DNA of 64,000 nt from DASQZK01 sp963809925. Lineage in GTDB: Bacteria; Bacteroidota; Bacteroidia; Bacteroidales; GCA-2748055. The position numbers and the translations under genes are program-made. The DNA lies in assembly GCA_963809925.1 (NCBI GenBank), contig CAWELH010000009.1:1-64000 (forward strand), read 5' to 3'. Positions within the stretch are counted from its first letter, which is position 1. The number at the start of each line of letters is the position of its first letter. The notes below the pieces were generated by a model that saw nothing but the letters and a program-made list of their open reading frames with translations, was not told the DNA's origin and made no database searches. Below, in pieces: positions 8,454 through 16,482 of the stretch.

Positions 8454-9380
8454 TTAAATATTCAGAATTTCTGCAATAACGCCTTCTTTCAAAGCGAAAT
8501 CGGATTGCGTTATTTTTTCAATGCCACAATTGCGGAGGGTGAAATTAACAAAAATTGTGGCCAGGACAATCATATCCACCCTTACCGGTTCCATTGCTTT
8601 CATTTTGGTTCTTTCTTCCGTGGTGGAATAGAGAAGGCGTTGATGGAGTCCGTAGTAATCATCCAGTTTTATTTCTCTGGCATGTTCTCCGTTCATATGG
8701 TAGCGTTCCGGATCGTTTTCTGCCAGCAGTGCGGAGAATGTTTCAAAGGATCCGGAGGCACCGATAAGTTCATTAGGGTTATGTTCTTTTACAGCTGTAA
8801 AGAGGGGTCCGAGTTCTTCCTCCAGGTAATTTTCGATCCGGGTAACTTCATTCTCCGTGATGGGGTCAGAAGGAATAAATTTCTCCAGCAGACGGGCCAT
8901 GCCAAGGTTAAAACTGTATTTCCAGTATATCTTTTTGCTGTCTGCAATGATAAATTCATTGCTTCCCCCACCGATGTCCAGGATCAGAACCTTGTGATCT
9001 GACAGGCTGACCGATTGCCTCACACCTTTGTATATCAGTTCAGCCTCACGCTCTCCGGGAATGATATTCACATATAATCCGAATTTCTTATCTACTTCCA
9101 TTGAAAATTCCCGTCCATTTTTGGCTTCCCTGATGGCTGAGGTAGCATAAGCATATACCTTTTCTGCCTTATAATTCTTGATCCTTAAAAAGTGATTTTC
9201 GATAGCGGTGATCCCTCTCTTAAATGCTTCCGCAGTGATCGTCCCTTTATTGATCCCCCCGTGACCAAGTTTTACCGGTTCTTTTGATGAATGGATGATC
9301 TTCAGGGTATTTTCATCCGATGTCTCTGCAATGAGCAGATTAAAGGTGTTCGTTCCGAAATCGAGTATTGCAATTCTCAT
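8454..9380 (-). CDS. Ppx/GppA family exopolyphosphatase/pppGpp phosphatase
   Basis: A 308-residue protein of the ASKHA fold. The N-terminal phosphate-binding loop reads DFGTNTFNLLIAE (residues 7-19) and the second nucleotide loop reads LDIGGGSNEFI, both typical of Ppx/GppA. At ~300 residues it is the short form, without the C-terminal HD-like domain of E. coli Ppx. It hydrolyses polyphosphate or pppGpp; the sequence does not decide which. It lies directly upstream of the sigma54-type regulator on the same strand. The 119 bp before its start hold no recognisable element. Confidence 0.9.
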   Translation of the reverse strand: MRIAILDFGTNTFNLLIAETSDENTLKIIHSSKEPVKLGHGGINKGTITAEAFKRGITAIENHFLRIKNYKAEKVYAYATSAIREAKNGREFSMEVDKKFGLYVNIIPGEREAELIYKGVRQSVSLSDHKVLILDIGGGSNEFIIADSKKIYWKYSFNLGMARLLEKFIPSDPITENEVTRIENYLEEELGPLFTAVKEHNPNELIGASGSFETFSALLAENDPERYHMNGEHAREIKLDDYYGLHQRLLYSTTEERTKMKAMEPVRVDMIVLATIFVNFTLRNCGIEKITQSDFALKEGVIAEILNI

Positions 9381-9499
9381 AATTTCAATTAGTTATAAAT
9401 AAACAAACCTGGCCGGCGATGGAGTGGGTAGTATCATATCCATCGAAAGTCCCGGTGGTCCGGGTTCTGAAATTGCAGGTCGGCCTCTCTCTGTAGGGC

Positions 9500-10858
9500 T
9501 CAGTTTTTATACCTGAGCCATTTCAGAAGTTCGGCGTAGTTTACTTTTTTCCCGTACATAAGAATCCCTGTGCGGTAGATTTTTCCGGCCATCCATGTTG
9601 TACCCAGGAATGTAAGAACAAGGATCACAGCTGAAAGAATTATTTCCCAGGCAGGAGGATTGAAAGGAATTCTTACCATCATAACGATGGGGGAGGTGAG
9701 GGGGATAATACTGAACCAGAAGGCAAGAGGGCCGGCCGGATTTTCAATTGCATTTATCATGACGAAAATTCCGATAATGAGCGGGATCGTTACAGGCAGC
9801 ATAAATTGTTGCGTATCCGTTTCGTTGTCGACTGCTGAGCCAATCATTGCGAACAACGATGCATACAGCATGAATCCGCCAATGAAGTAGAAAATGAACA
9901 TACCTATGATCAGCCCGAAGTTGACCGAGCCGATGGAATTAAAAAAATCCTTAAGGATTTGTGGGCTTTTGTCCTGATTTTTTGCAAACGGTTCGGCCGT
10001 ATTTCCATTGTCATATTGGGGTGACATGACGTCCTGGCTTGCCATAGTCTGAGTCGGCTTACTTCCAAGGTCGGGGAAAAATGCCTTTTGAATACCGGTA
10101 ACGATGCCCAGGGTAAGAATAACCCACAGGATGAACTGAGTGAGGCCGACAAGCCCGACGCCGATAATTTTACCCATCATCAGTTGGAATGGCCTGACCG
10201 AAGAGATTATGACTTCAACGATCCTGCTGGTTTTTTCCTCGATGACACCGCGCATCACCATTGCCCCGAAAAGAAAGATGAAGAAGTAGATCAGCATGCC
10301 GCCAACATAGCCTATGCCCATCGCAATACCGGCATGGCTTTCTTTCTCCGCGCCTTCCTCGCTGAGTGTGATGTTCCTCAGGTTCACGTTTGTGGATATT
10401 GATTTCAAAATTATATCCAGGTTTTCTATATTCTGTGCTTTTAGCTTCTCCCGCTCAATTTGTTTGTCGAGTGCATGCGAAATATACATGCGTGTCGACA
10501 TGCTGGGCTGTTTTGCCGAATAAAGGATACTGGTGTTTGACGCAATGATATTTTGTGGAATGAACAGGATGGCGTAATATCCATTGTCTGTCATATTTTT
10601 TTTAAGCGTTTCAAGCTCCGTTCCGGGGACGTAGGTGAACTTGAGGTATTCGGTTTCGGGAAGCTGATTGAGGAAAATGGTGGAACTGTCAACCACGGCA
10701 ATGGTCTTGTCCTCCGTATCCTTCATCGTGGCAAAATAAGTAGGTACGACAAGGAATGCAGCGAAAAGAAGAGGTCCGATGACGGACATTACGATAAAGG
10801 ATTTTTTCCGGACTCTCGCGAGATATTCGCGATGGATAATGAGGAAAATTTTGTTCAT
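9500..10858 (-). CDS. ABC-2 type transporter permease (NatB-like)
   Basis: A 452-residue membrane protein. It has an N-terminal helix (about 24-44), a large extracytoplasmic loop of ~140 residues, then five or six helices between 180 and 430, including the GAMVMRGVIEEKTSRIVEVI segment typical of NatB/YhaP permeases. With the ATPase gene just upstream (ATGA overlap, stop and start sharing 10855-10858) it forms a two-component exporter. In this family the substrates include Na+ and peptides; none can be assigned here. Confidence 0.88.
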   Translation of the reverse strand: MNKIFLIIHREYLARVRKKSFIVMSVIGPLLFAAFLVVPTYFATMKDTEDKTIAVVDSSTIFLNQLPETEYLKFTYVPGTELETLKKNMTDNGYYAILFIPQNIIASNTSILYSAKQPSMSTRMYISHALDKQIEREKLKAQNIENLDIILKSISTNVNLRNITLSEEGAEKESHAGIAMGIGYVGGMLIYFFIFLFGAMVMRGVIEEKTSRIVEVIISSVRPFQLMMGKIIGVGLVGLTQFILWVILTLGIVTGIQKAFFPDLGSKPTQTMASQDVMSPQYDNGNTAEPFAKNQDKSPQILKDFFNSIGSVNFGLIIGMFIFYFIGGFMLYASLFAMIGSAVDNETDTQQFMLPVTIPLIIGIFVMINAIENPAGPLAFWFSIIPLTSPIVMMVRIPFNPPAWEIILSAVILVLTFLGTTWMAGKIYRTGILMYGKKVNYAELLKWLRYKN

Positions 10859-11790
10859 ACGGCAGCTTCTTTGGTATTGGTTTCCTGGACGACCCTGATG
10901 AAGATATCATTCATTCCCGGTATGACTTCGTTGAAGGATTGAATTGCGATATGGGGCAGCAGATTTTTTAAAAGGAAGTTATTGTCCGGGGTGTCGACTG
11001 ACCTTATTTTGGCAACGTGCAGTTCATGATTGACCTTCTCACTTACCACTTCAAATGAGGATGGCAGCCCGGCTCTCAATTGCTCTGGCTTGCCCAAATA
11101 AGACACTTCGAAAGTATTGGTTCTGAAAGTTTTACGCAATTCTTCTATTTGCCCTTCAAGGATGACCTTGGATTGATTGATCAGGGAAATATGATCACAA
11201 AGTTCCTCCACCGAGGCCATATTGTGGGTTGAAAAGATAATAGTTGCACCTTTTTTCCTCAGCTCAAGGATTTCGTGTTTAAGGAGATTGGTGTTGATGG
11301 GATCAAATCCGCTGAAAGGTTCATCGAAAACCAGAAGTTTCGGTTCGTGCACTACAGTAGTTATGAACTGGACTTTCTGCTGCATGCCTTTCGATAGTTC
11401 TTCAACCTTCTTGTTCCACCATCCGGTGATTTCGAATTTCTCGAACCAGTATTTTAGCCGCTGCAGGGCATCGGATCTCGATAAATCCTTTAATTGTGCC
11501 AGGTAGAGTGCCTGTTCACCGACTTTCATCTTTTTATAAAGTCCACGTTCTTCCGGCAGGTAACCAATAAATGCTACATCGCTCGATTTCATGGGCCGGC
11601 CCTGAAGAATCAGCTCACCTTCATCCGGTGCGGTGATCTGGTTTATAATTCTGATTAGTGTTGTTTTTCCGGCTCCGTTGGGTCCTAGAAGACCAAAAAT
11701 GGAATTTTCCGGAACCGTGATGGAAACTCTGTTGAGGGCCAGGTGGTTGGAAAATTGTTTTACGATGTTACTCGCTTTCAGGAATTCCAT
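10855..11790 (-). CDS. ABC transporter ATP-binding protein (NatA-like)
   Basis: A 311-residue ATPase with Walker A GPNGAGKTT (about 35-43), ABC signature LSKGMQQKVQ, Walker B LLVFDEPFSGFDP and the H-loop STHN. The C-terminal ~80 residues form the DUF4162-like extension seen in NatA/YhaQ ATPases. Translation is coupled to the permease gene by a 4-bp overlap. It energises the exporter at the inner membrane. dnaJ ends 11 bp further along on the same strand, so the pair may be read through from the grpE-dnaJ unit. Confidence 0.92.
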   Translation of the reverse strand: MEFLKASNIVKQFSNHLALNRVSITVPENSIFGLLGPNGAGKTTLIRIINQITAPDEGELILQGRPMKSSDVAFIGYLPEERGLYKKMKVGEQALYLAQLKDLSRSDALQRLKYWFEKFEITGWWNKKVEELSKGMQQKVQFITTVVHEPKLLVFDEPFSGFDPINTNLLKHEILELRKKGATIIFSTHNMASVEELCDHISLINQSKVILEGQIEELRKTFRTNTFEVSYLGKPEQLRAGLPSSFEVVSEKVNHELHVAKIRSVDTPDNNFLLKNLLPHIAIQSFNEVIPGMNDIFIRVVQETNTKEAAV

Positions 11791-11801
11791 ATTTAGTTGT
11801 G

Positions 11802-12950
11802 TTATTCAAAGAAATTCTTCATACGTTCAAAGAAGCTCTTTTCATTCTTGTCAGGTTTCGGAATAAAATTAGTTGATTCTTTGAGCTTTTCAAAGAGCTT
11901 CGCCTCATCTTTACTAATTTCCTTTGGTATCCATACATTTATGGACACGAGCAAATCGCCTCTACCATATCCGTTCAAATCAGGCACACCTTTTCCACGA
12001 AGCCGCAGTATCTTTCCCGGCTGGGTACCCTGTTCTATCCTTATCTTCACCTTGCTGTCGATCGTTGGGATCTCAACCGTTGTACCAAGAATGGCATCCG
12101 GCATACTCAGGTAGAGGTTAAAGAGGAGGTCATTACCGTCTCTGATCAGATCCGGATGTTTTTCTTCCGTGATGACAACGAGCAGATCACCGTTGACCCC
12201 ACCCCGGCGTGCTGCATTGCCCTTTCCGCTAACCTTGAGCTGCATGCCTTCCGAAACACCTGCAGGAATATTGAATGAGATGGTTTCCTCCGACGGCAGG
12301 ATACCCTCACCGTAACAGGTATTGCATTTCTGGGAAATGATCTTTCCTTCACCGTTACAGGAAGGGCATGTCGTGGTGGTCTGCATCTGTCCGAGAAACG
12401 TGTTTGTGACCCTGGTCACATGACCAGAACCCCGACAGGTCGAACAGGTCTCATAGGCCGTTCCGTCCTTAGCACCGCTACCATTGCAGGCCTCACAACT
12501 GGTGTATTTTTTGACTTTTACCCTCTTCTCAGCACCTGTTGAGATTTCATTCAAATCCAGTTTAACTTTGATACGTAAATCTGAACCACGGTTCACCCTT
12601 TGTCCCGATCGTCTTCCCGATCTTCCAAAGCCGCCAAATCCAAAATCACCGAAAATATCTCCAAAACTTTCAAAAATATCCTCCATACTCATGTTTCCGG
12701 CGTGAAAACCATTGGAACCGCCACCCTGAAATGCAGCATGTCCATACTGGTCATACCGTGATTTTTTCTGTAGATCAGACAGAATTTCATAAGCCTCGGC
12801 AGCTTCCTTGAATTTGTCCTCTGCCGTATGATCATCCGGATTCTTATCAGGATGATACTTCAGGGCCATTTGCCTGTAAGCCTTCTTGATCTCCTCCTGA
12901 GTCGCTTCTTTTGAGAGTCCCAATACTTCGTAATAGTCTCTTTTTGTCAT
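11802..12950 (-). CDS. dnaJ: Chaperone protein DnaJ
   Basis: A 382-residue type I Hsp40. The J domain with YHPDKNPDD (HPD, about 32-40) stimulates the DnaK ATPase. A Gly/Phe-rich linker (about 76-110) follows. Then come four CxxCxGxG zinc-binding repeats (CEACNGSG, CSTCRGSG, CPSCNGEG, CNTCYGEG, about 150-215), and a C-terminal substrate-binding domain. The length and order are canonical. It lies 6 bp behind grpE; dnaK is not in the window. Confidence 0.98.
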   Translation of the reverse strand: MTKRDYYEVLGLSKEATQEEIKKAYRQMALKYHPDKNPDDHTAEDKFKEAAEAYEILSDLQKKSRYDQYGHAAFQGGGSNGFHAGNMSMEDIFESFGDIFGDFGFGGFGRSGRRSGQRVNRGSDLRIKVKLDLNEISTGAEKRVKVKKYTSCEACNGSGAKDGTAYETCSTCRGSGHVTRVTNTFLGQMQTTTTCPSCNGEGKIISQKCNTCYGEGILPSEETISFNIPAGVSEGMQLKVSGKGNAARRGGVNGDLLVVITEEKHPDLIRDGNDLLFNLYLSMPDAILGTTVEIPTIDSKVKIRIEQGTQPGKILRLRGKGVPDLNGYGRGDLLVSINVWIPKEISKDEAKLFEKLKESTNFIPKPDKNEKSFFERMKNFFE

Positions 12951-12956
12951 ACAATT

Positions 12957-13547
12957 TTAATCCCCTATTATAACTTTTGCATACCTGACAACCTTTTCAT
13001 TAAGAAGATAACCCTTCTCAATGACATCCACAACCTTCCCTTTCTTTGCGTCTTCCTGCACAGGGATCTTCGTTACGGCTTCATGCCGGTCAGTATCAAA
13101 TTCATCATTCAATGAATCCATTTCACGGACGCCCTGCTGGGCCAGAAAATCTTTGAACTTACTGTAAATAAGATGAATTCCTGCACGCAATGCTTCAATG
13201 TCGGTTGTATTACCAATCGAACCCAACGCTCTTTCGAAATCGTCCATGACAGGTAATATCTTCACAAGTACATCCTCACTGGCAGATTTCAACAATTCGG
13301 TTTTTTCTCTGAGCGTCCTCTTCCTGTAGTTGTCAAATTCTGCTGATAAACGGAGGTACTTTTCCTGTAATTCTGTAAGTTTTTGAACGTATTCTTCTGT
13401 CTTTGAAGTATCTTCTTCTGATTCCGGTGAATCAAGGTATTGATTTTCAGCATCTTCATCTTTCCGGGTAACTGTCGGACCCTTCACTTCTTTTTCCATG
13501 TTCTTTGCCTTCCCCTTTACCGGGTTCACGGATGATTTTTTTGCCAT
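12957..13547 (-). CDS. grpE: Nucleotide exchange factor GrpE
   Basis: A 196-residue cochaperone that releases ADP from DnaK. There is a charged, low-complexity N-terminus (to ~residue 60), a long coiled coil (LTELQEKYLRLSAEFDNYRKRT), and a C-terminal beta domain ending in the family signature ...GYLLNEKVVRYAKVIIGD. I start it at the ATG at 13547; the upstream in-frame TTG (13559) would add only four residues with no support. grpE-dnaJ form one unit. The upstream 228 bp carry a terminator for tlpA but no CIRCE or obvious heat-shock operator. Confidence 0.96.
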   Translation of the reverse strand: MAKKSSVNPVKGKAKNMEKEVKGPTVTRKDEDAENQYLDSPESEEDTSKTEEYVQKLTELQEKYLRLSAEFDNYRKRTLREKTELLKSASEDVLVKILPVMDDFERALGSIGNTTDIEALRAGIHLIYSKFKDFLAQQGVREMDSLNDEFDTDRHEAVTKIPVQEDAKKGKVVDVIEKGYLLNEKVVRYAKVIIGD

Positions 13548-13680
13548 ATTTAATTGCAATTAGTTTTGTCTGATTTTCTATATACGAGCAGCAAACCAAT
13601 GATCAAATTTTCTGCCAAATTACCATCTAAAGACAATATGGCATAATTTAAGCATATCTAGCGGCTATTTGACAGGTAAA

Positions 13681-13712
13681 AAAACCGGATCCGTGAAACC
13701 GGATCCGGTTTT
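13681..13712 (-). terminator. Hairpin terminator after the TlpA-like gene
   Basis: AAAACCGGATCC and GGATCCGGTTTT form a stem of about 12 bp around a short GTGAAACC loop. The stem is flanked by A's on one side and T's on the other, so it could work in either direction; on the minus strand it sits ~75 bp beyond the stop of the thioredoxin-like gene and before grpE. Confidence 0.7.
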
Positions 13713-13787
13713 GCCGGATGTTGTTCTCATCAGGTCGGGCAGATTAATGATGATATCCTGCAAGACCTGGTATTTTCCGCTGAAATT

Positions 13788-14363
13788 TTAGTTTACAAGT
13801 TTCTGAAGTTCGGCATCAAGGGCCTGACCTCTCAGATTCTTTGCCACGATGATACCTTTTCCGTCAATGAGATAATTCATCGGGATACCACTGACCTGGT
13901 ACATAGCAGCCGGTACCGATTCCCAGTATTTAAGATCGCTGACATGATTTCGCCAGGCAAGGTGATCGCTTTCGATGGCTGATTCCCAGCTTTTTTTGTC
14001 GGCATCAAGGGAAACACTGTAGACGGTGAAGCCATCACCATTCGTAAATTTCTTATCCTTGAAATTGTTGTAAGTACTTACAAGATTTGGATTCTCCCTG
14101 CGGCAAGGCGGACACCATGAGGCCCAGAAGTCGATGAGGACAACCTTCCCCCTGAGGGATGACAGTTTCAGAATCTCCCCGGCGGGTGACGGATATTCGA
14201 GTTCTGGTGCGCGGTTACCGATGTTCAGACCAACTGCTGCTTCCGTGTTTGCTTTTTTGACGCTGCCAGGAGGTGTTTTGGATGAATCCTTTGTGCTGTT
14301 CCCGGAACAGTCGCCAAACAATATCAATCCTGCCGTTAGAACAAATAATACTGATTTTCTCAT
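13788..14363 (-). CDS. TlpA/ResA-like thioredoxin-family lipoprotein
   Basis: A 191-residue exported redox protein. The N-terminus is a lipoprotein-type signal with Cys19 (LFGDCSG; Asp before the Cys is unusual for a lipobox). A low-complexity linker reaches residue ~45, then an AhpC/TSA-thioredoxin fold carries the active site FWASWCPPCRRE (Cys84, Cys87). The segment VSGIPMNYLID supplies the cis-Pro region. Proteins of this kind reduce disulfides in the envelope, for example in cytochrome c maturation. It stands alone between murA and grpE, with its own terminator. Confidence 0.9.
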   Translation of the reverse strand: MRKSVLFVLTAGLILFGDCSGNSTKDSSKTPPGSVKKANTEAAVGLNIGNRAPELEYPSPAGEILKLSSLRGKVVLIDFWASWCPPCRRENPNLVSTYNNFKDKKFTNGDGFTVYSVSLDADKKSWESAIESDHLAWRNHVSDLKYWESVPAAMYQVSGIPMNYLIDGKGIIVAKNLRGQALDAELQKLVN

Positions 14364-14434
14364 TCTACTTTCTCAATTAATGTTATCTATATATGTAAAT
14401 TTTTACAAATATAAGTAAAAAAATTATTTTATTG

Positions 14435-15739
14435 TCACAGTCTTTCAATAGAAGCTCCGATAAGATTGAGGCGTTTGTCGATATCCTGGTACCCACGGTC
14501 GATCTGTTCGATATTATGGATGGTACTTATACCGTCGGCCGACATGGCAGCAATAAGAAGGGCTACGCCGGCCCGAATGTCGGGTGAAGTCATGGTAGTA
14601 GCACGAAGCCGGATCTTTTTATCCTGCCCGATTACGGTAGCTCTGTGCGGATCACACAAAATGATTTGTGCGCCCATATCGATAAGTTTGTCGACAAAGA
14701 AAAGGCGGCTTTCAAACATCTTCTGATGGATCAGAACACTTCCTTTTGCCTGGGTTGCCACTACCAGCATCACACTGAGCAGATCGGGGGTCAGCCCGGG
14801 CCATGGCGCGTCGGCAATGGTCATGATCGCACCGTCAATAAATGTTTCTATTTCGTAATGTTCCTGGGGTGGGATGTGGATATCATCCGCTTTTACATCG
14901 AGATGAATACCCAGCCGGTGGAACGATTCGGGGATAATGCCGAGGTGTGGGAAGCCAACATCACGCATGGTGATATCTGATCCGGTCATGGCAGCGAGCC
15001 CGATGAAGCTTCCAACTTCGATCATATCGGGAAGGATGCGGTGTTCGGTGCCCTTAAGTGCGACGACGCCTTCAATGGTAATCAGGTTTGAACCAATACC
15101 GGAGATTTTTGCGCCCATCCGGTTCAGCATCAGGCACAGCTGCTGCACATATGGTTCACAGGCTGCATTGTAGATGGTGGAAATGCCTTCAGCCAGTACT
15201 GCAGCCATGATAATATTGGCAGTTCCTGTAACAGAGGCTTCGTCCAGCAACATGTAACAACCCTTGAGTTTTTTGGCGTTCACATGGTACTGGTATTTTC
15301 TTTTATCAAAGGTAAATTTCGCCCCCAGATTCTGAAAGCCGGTAAAATGAGTATCAAGTCGCCGCCTCCCGATCTTGTCGCCACCCGGTCTTGGAATGAA
15401 GGCCTCGCCGAACCGGCCCAAAAGCGGGCCAACGATCAGAACAGAACCCCTTAGTGCAGCACTTTTGTCGCGAAACTCCTCGGAGCGCAGGAAGTCGATG
15501 TTAATTTTGGAAGCTGTAAAAGTATAGGTGTCTCCTGATTCCCTTGTAATTCCTACTCCGATGTCACCCAGAAGTTCAATAAGTTTTTGAACATCGCTGA
15601 TATCGGGGATATTGCTTATGGTAACTTTTTCGGGTGTAAGCAGCGTTGCGCAGAGAACCTCGAGAGCTTCATTCTTTGCTCCCTGGGGAATGATCTCGCC
15701 TTTTAAACGGCGGCCACCTTCGATGCGGAAACTGCTCAT
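14435..15739 (-). CDS. murA: UDP-N-acetylglucosamine 1-carboxyvinyltransferase (MurA)
   Basis: A 434-residue EPSP-synthase-fold enzyme that transfers enolpyruvyl from PEP to UDP-GlcNAc, the first committed step of peptidoglycan synthesis. The substrate-binding Lys22-Asn23 (QGAKNEAL) and RGS..GPLLGRFG segment are present. At the position of E. coli Cys115 the loop reads RPGGDKIGRRRLDTH, with Asp121 replacing the catalytic Cys that fosfomycin alkylates. Natural MurA enzymes with Asp here remain active and are fosfomycin-resistant (known for mycobacteria, Chlamydia and Borrelia). It is 16 bp behind the DUF4290 gene on the same strand. Confidence 0.97.
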   Translation of the reverse strand: MSSFRIEGGRRLKGEIIPQGAKNEALEVLCATLLTPEKVTISNIPDISDVQKLIELLGDIGVGITRESGDTYTFTASKINIDFLRSEEFRDKSAALRGSVLIVGPLLGRFGEAFIPRPGGDKIGRRRLDTHFTGFQNLGAKFTFDKRKYQYHVNAKKLKGCYMLLDEASVTGTANIIMAAVLAEGISTIYNAACEPYVQQLCLMLNRMGAKISGIGSNLITIEGVVALKGTEHRILPDMIEVGSFIGLAAMTGSDITMRDVGFPHLGIIPESFHRLGIHLDVKADDIHIPPQEHYEIETFIDGAIMTIADAPWPGLTPDLLSVMLVVATQAKGSVLIHQKMFESRLFFVDKLIDMGAQIILCDPHRATVIGQDKKIRLRATTMTSPDIRAGVALLIAAMSADGISTIHNIEQIDRGYQDIDKRLNLIGASIERL

Positions 15740-15755
15740 AAAAAGCTAAAGCGGG

Positions 15756-16358
15756 TTATTTGGATTTTCTCTGAGGCCGTTTCTTTCTGTTTTTATTCAG
15801 AATTTCTTTTGTTTCCAACAATTTGATGACGTCATCGGTATTTTCAATCCGGCCATTTGAAAGTTCTTTAAGGTCACTGAAAATCTGCTGATCATCAACG
15901 GCTTCACGGTTCCAGGTGAGATAAGACTTTTTCATATGGTTGGCCAGCGTCGCAATCAACTGTTCCTTTTCTTCACCTTCATCCATCTCAAGTGCTTTCT
16001 TAAGCATCATCTCGAGAGAATGACCATAATGTTTATATTTTATGCGGTTCTGATTATACGGAATTTGATTTGGCTTCTGTGTCAATTGCGAAGGTTCCAG
16101 TGTATCATAGGGGGAGTCAATATCAAGTTTGAAATCTGAGATGAAGATAAGGTGATCCCAGAGTTTGTGTTTGAAGTCGCCCTGATCACGAAGCTGGGGA
16201 TTGAGATTTCCCATGATGCCGATAATAGTCCTGGCAGCCTTGTTGCGTTCATCCTTGTCTTCAATTGTGCAGATATGGTCGATCATTTTTTGTACATTTC
16301 TGCCGTATTCAGGAAGGTTCAGCCGGTTGCGGCTGGTATTGTAGTCGTAATCCATCAT
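15756..16358 (-). CDS. DUF4290 domain-containing protein
   Basis: A 200-residue soluble protein matching the DUF4290 family, which is largely restricted to Bacteroidota. Recognisable features are the N-terminal YNTSRNRLNLPEYGRNVQKM, the DERNKAARTIIGIMGNLNP helix and the later KYKHYGHSLEMM segment. The C-terminus is Lys/Arg-rich (KNRKKRPQRKSK), which could contact nucleic acid. It has no known function. The family often sits directly upstream of murA, as here (16 bp), which suggests a conserved pairing. Confidence 0.88.
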   Translation of the reverse strand: MMDYDYNTSRNRLNLPEYGRNVQKMIDHICTIEDKDERNKAARTIIGIMGNLNPQLRDQGDFKHKLWDHLIFISDFKLDIDSPYDTLEPSQLTQKPNQIPYNQNRIKYKHYGHSLEMMLKKALEMDEGEEKEQLIATLANHMKKSYLTWNREAVDDQQIFSDLKELSNGRIENTDDVIKLLETKEILNKNRKKRPQRKSK

Positions 16359-16482
16359 TATTTCTTTTGATGCAAAGCTAGTTGAAATTTATGGAGTTAA
16401 CAAAAGGACATGGATGTATTTAGATTTCATAATGTCCGTCCTTACAACAACGGAAGATCACATTCCTGCAACAACAGAGAAA

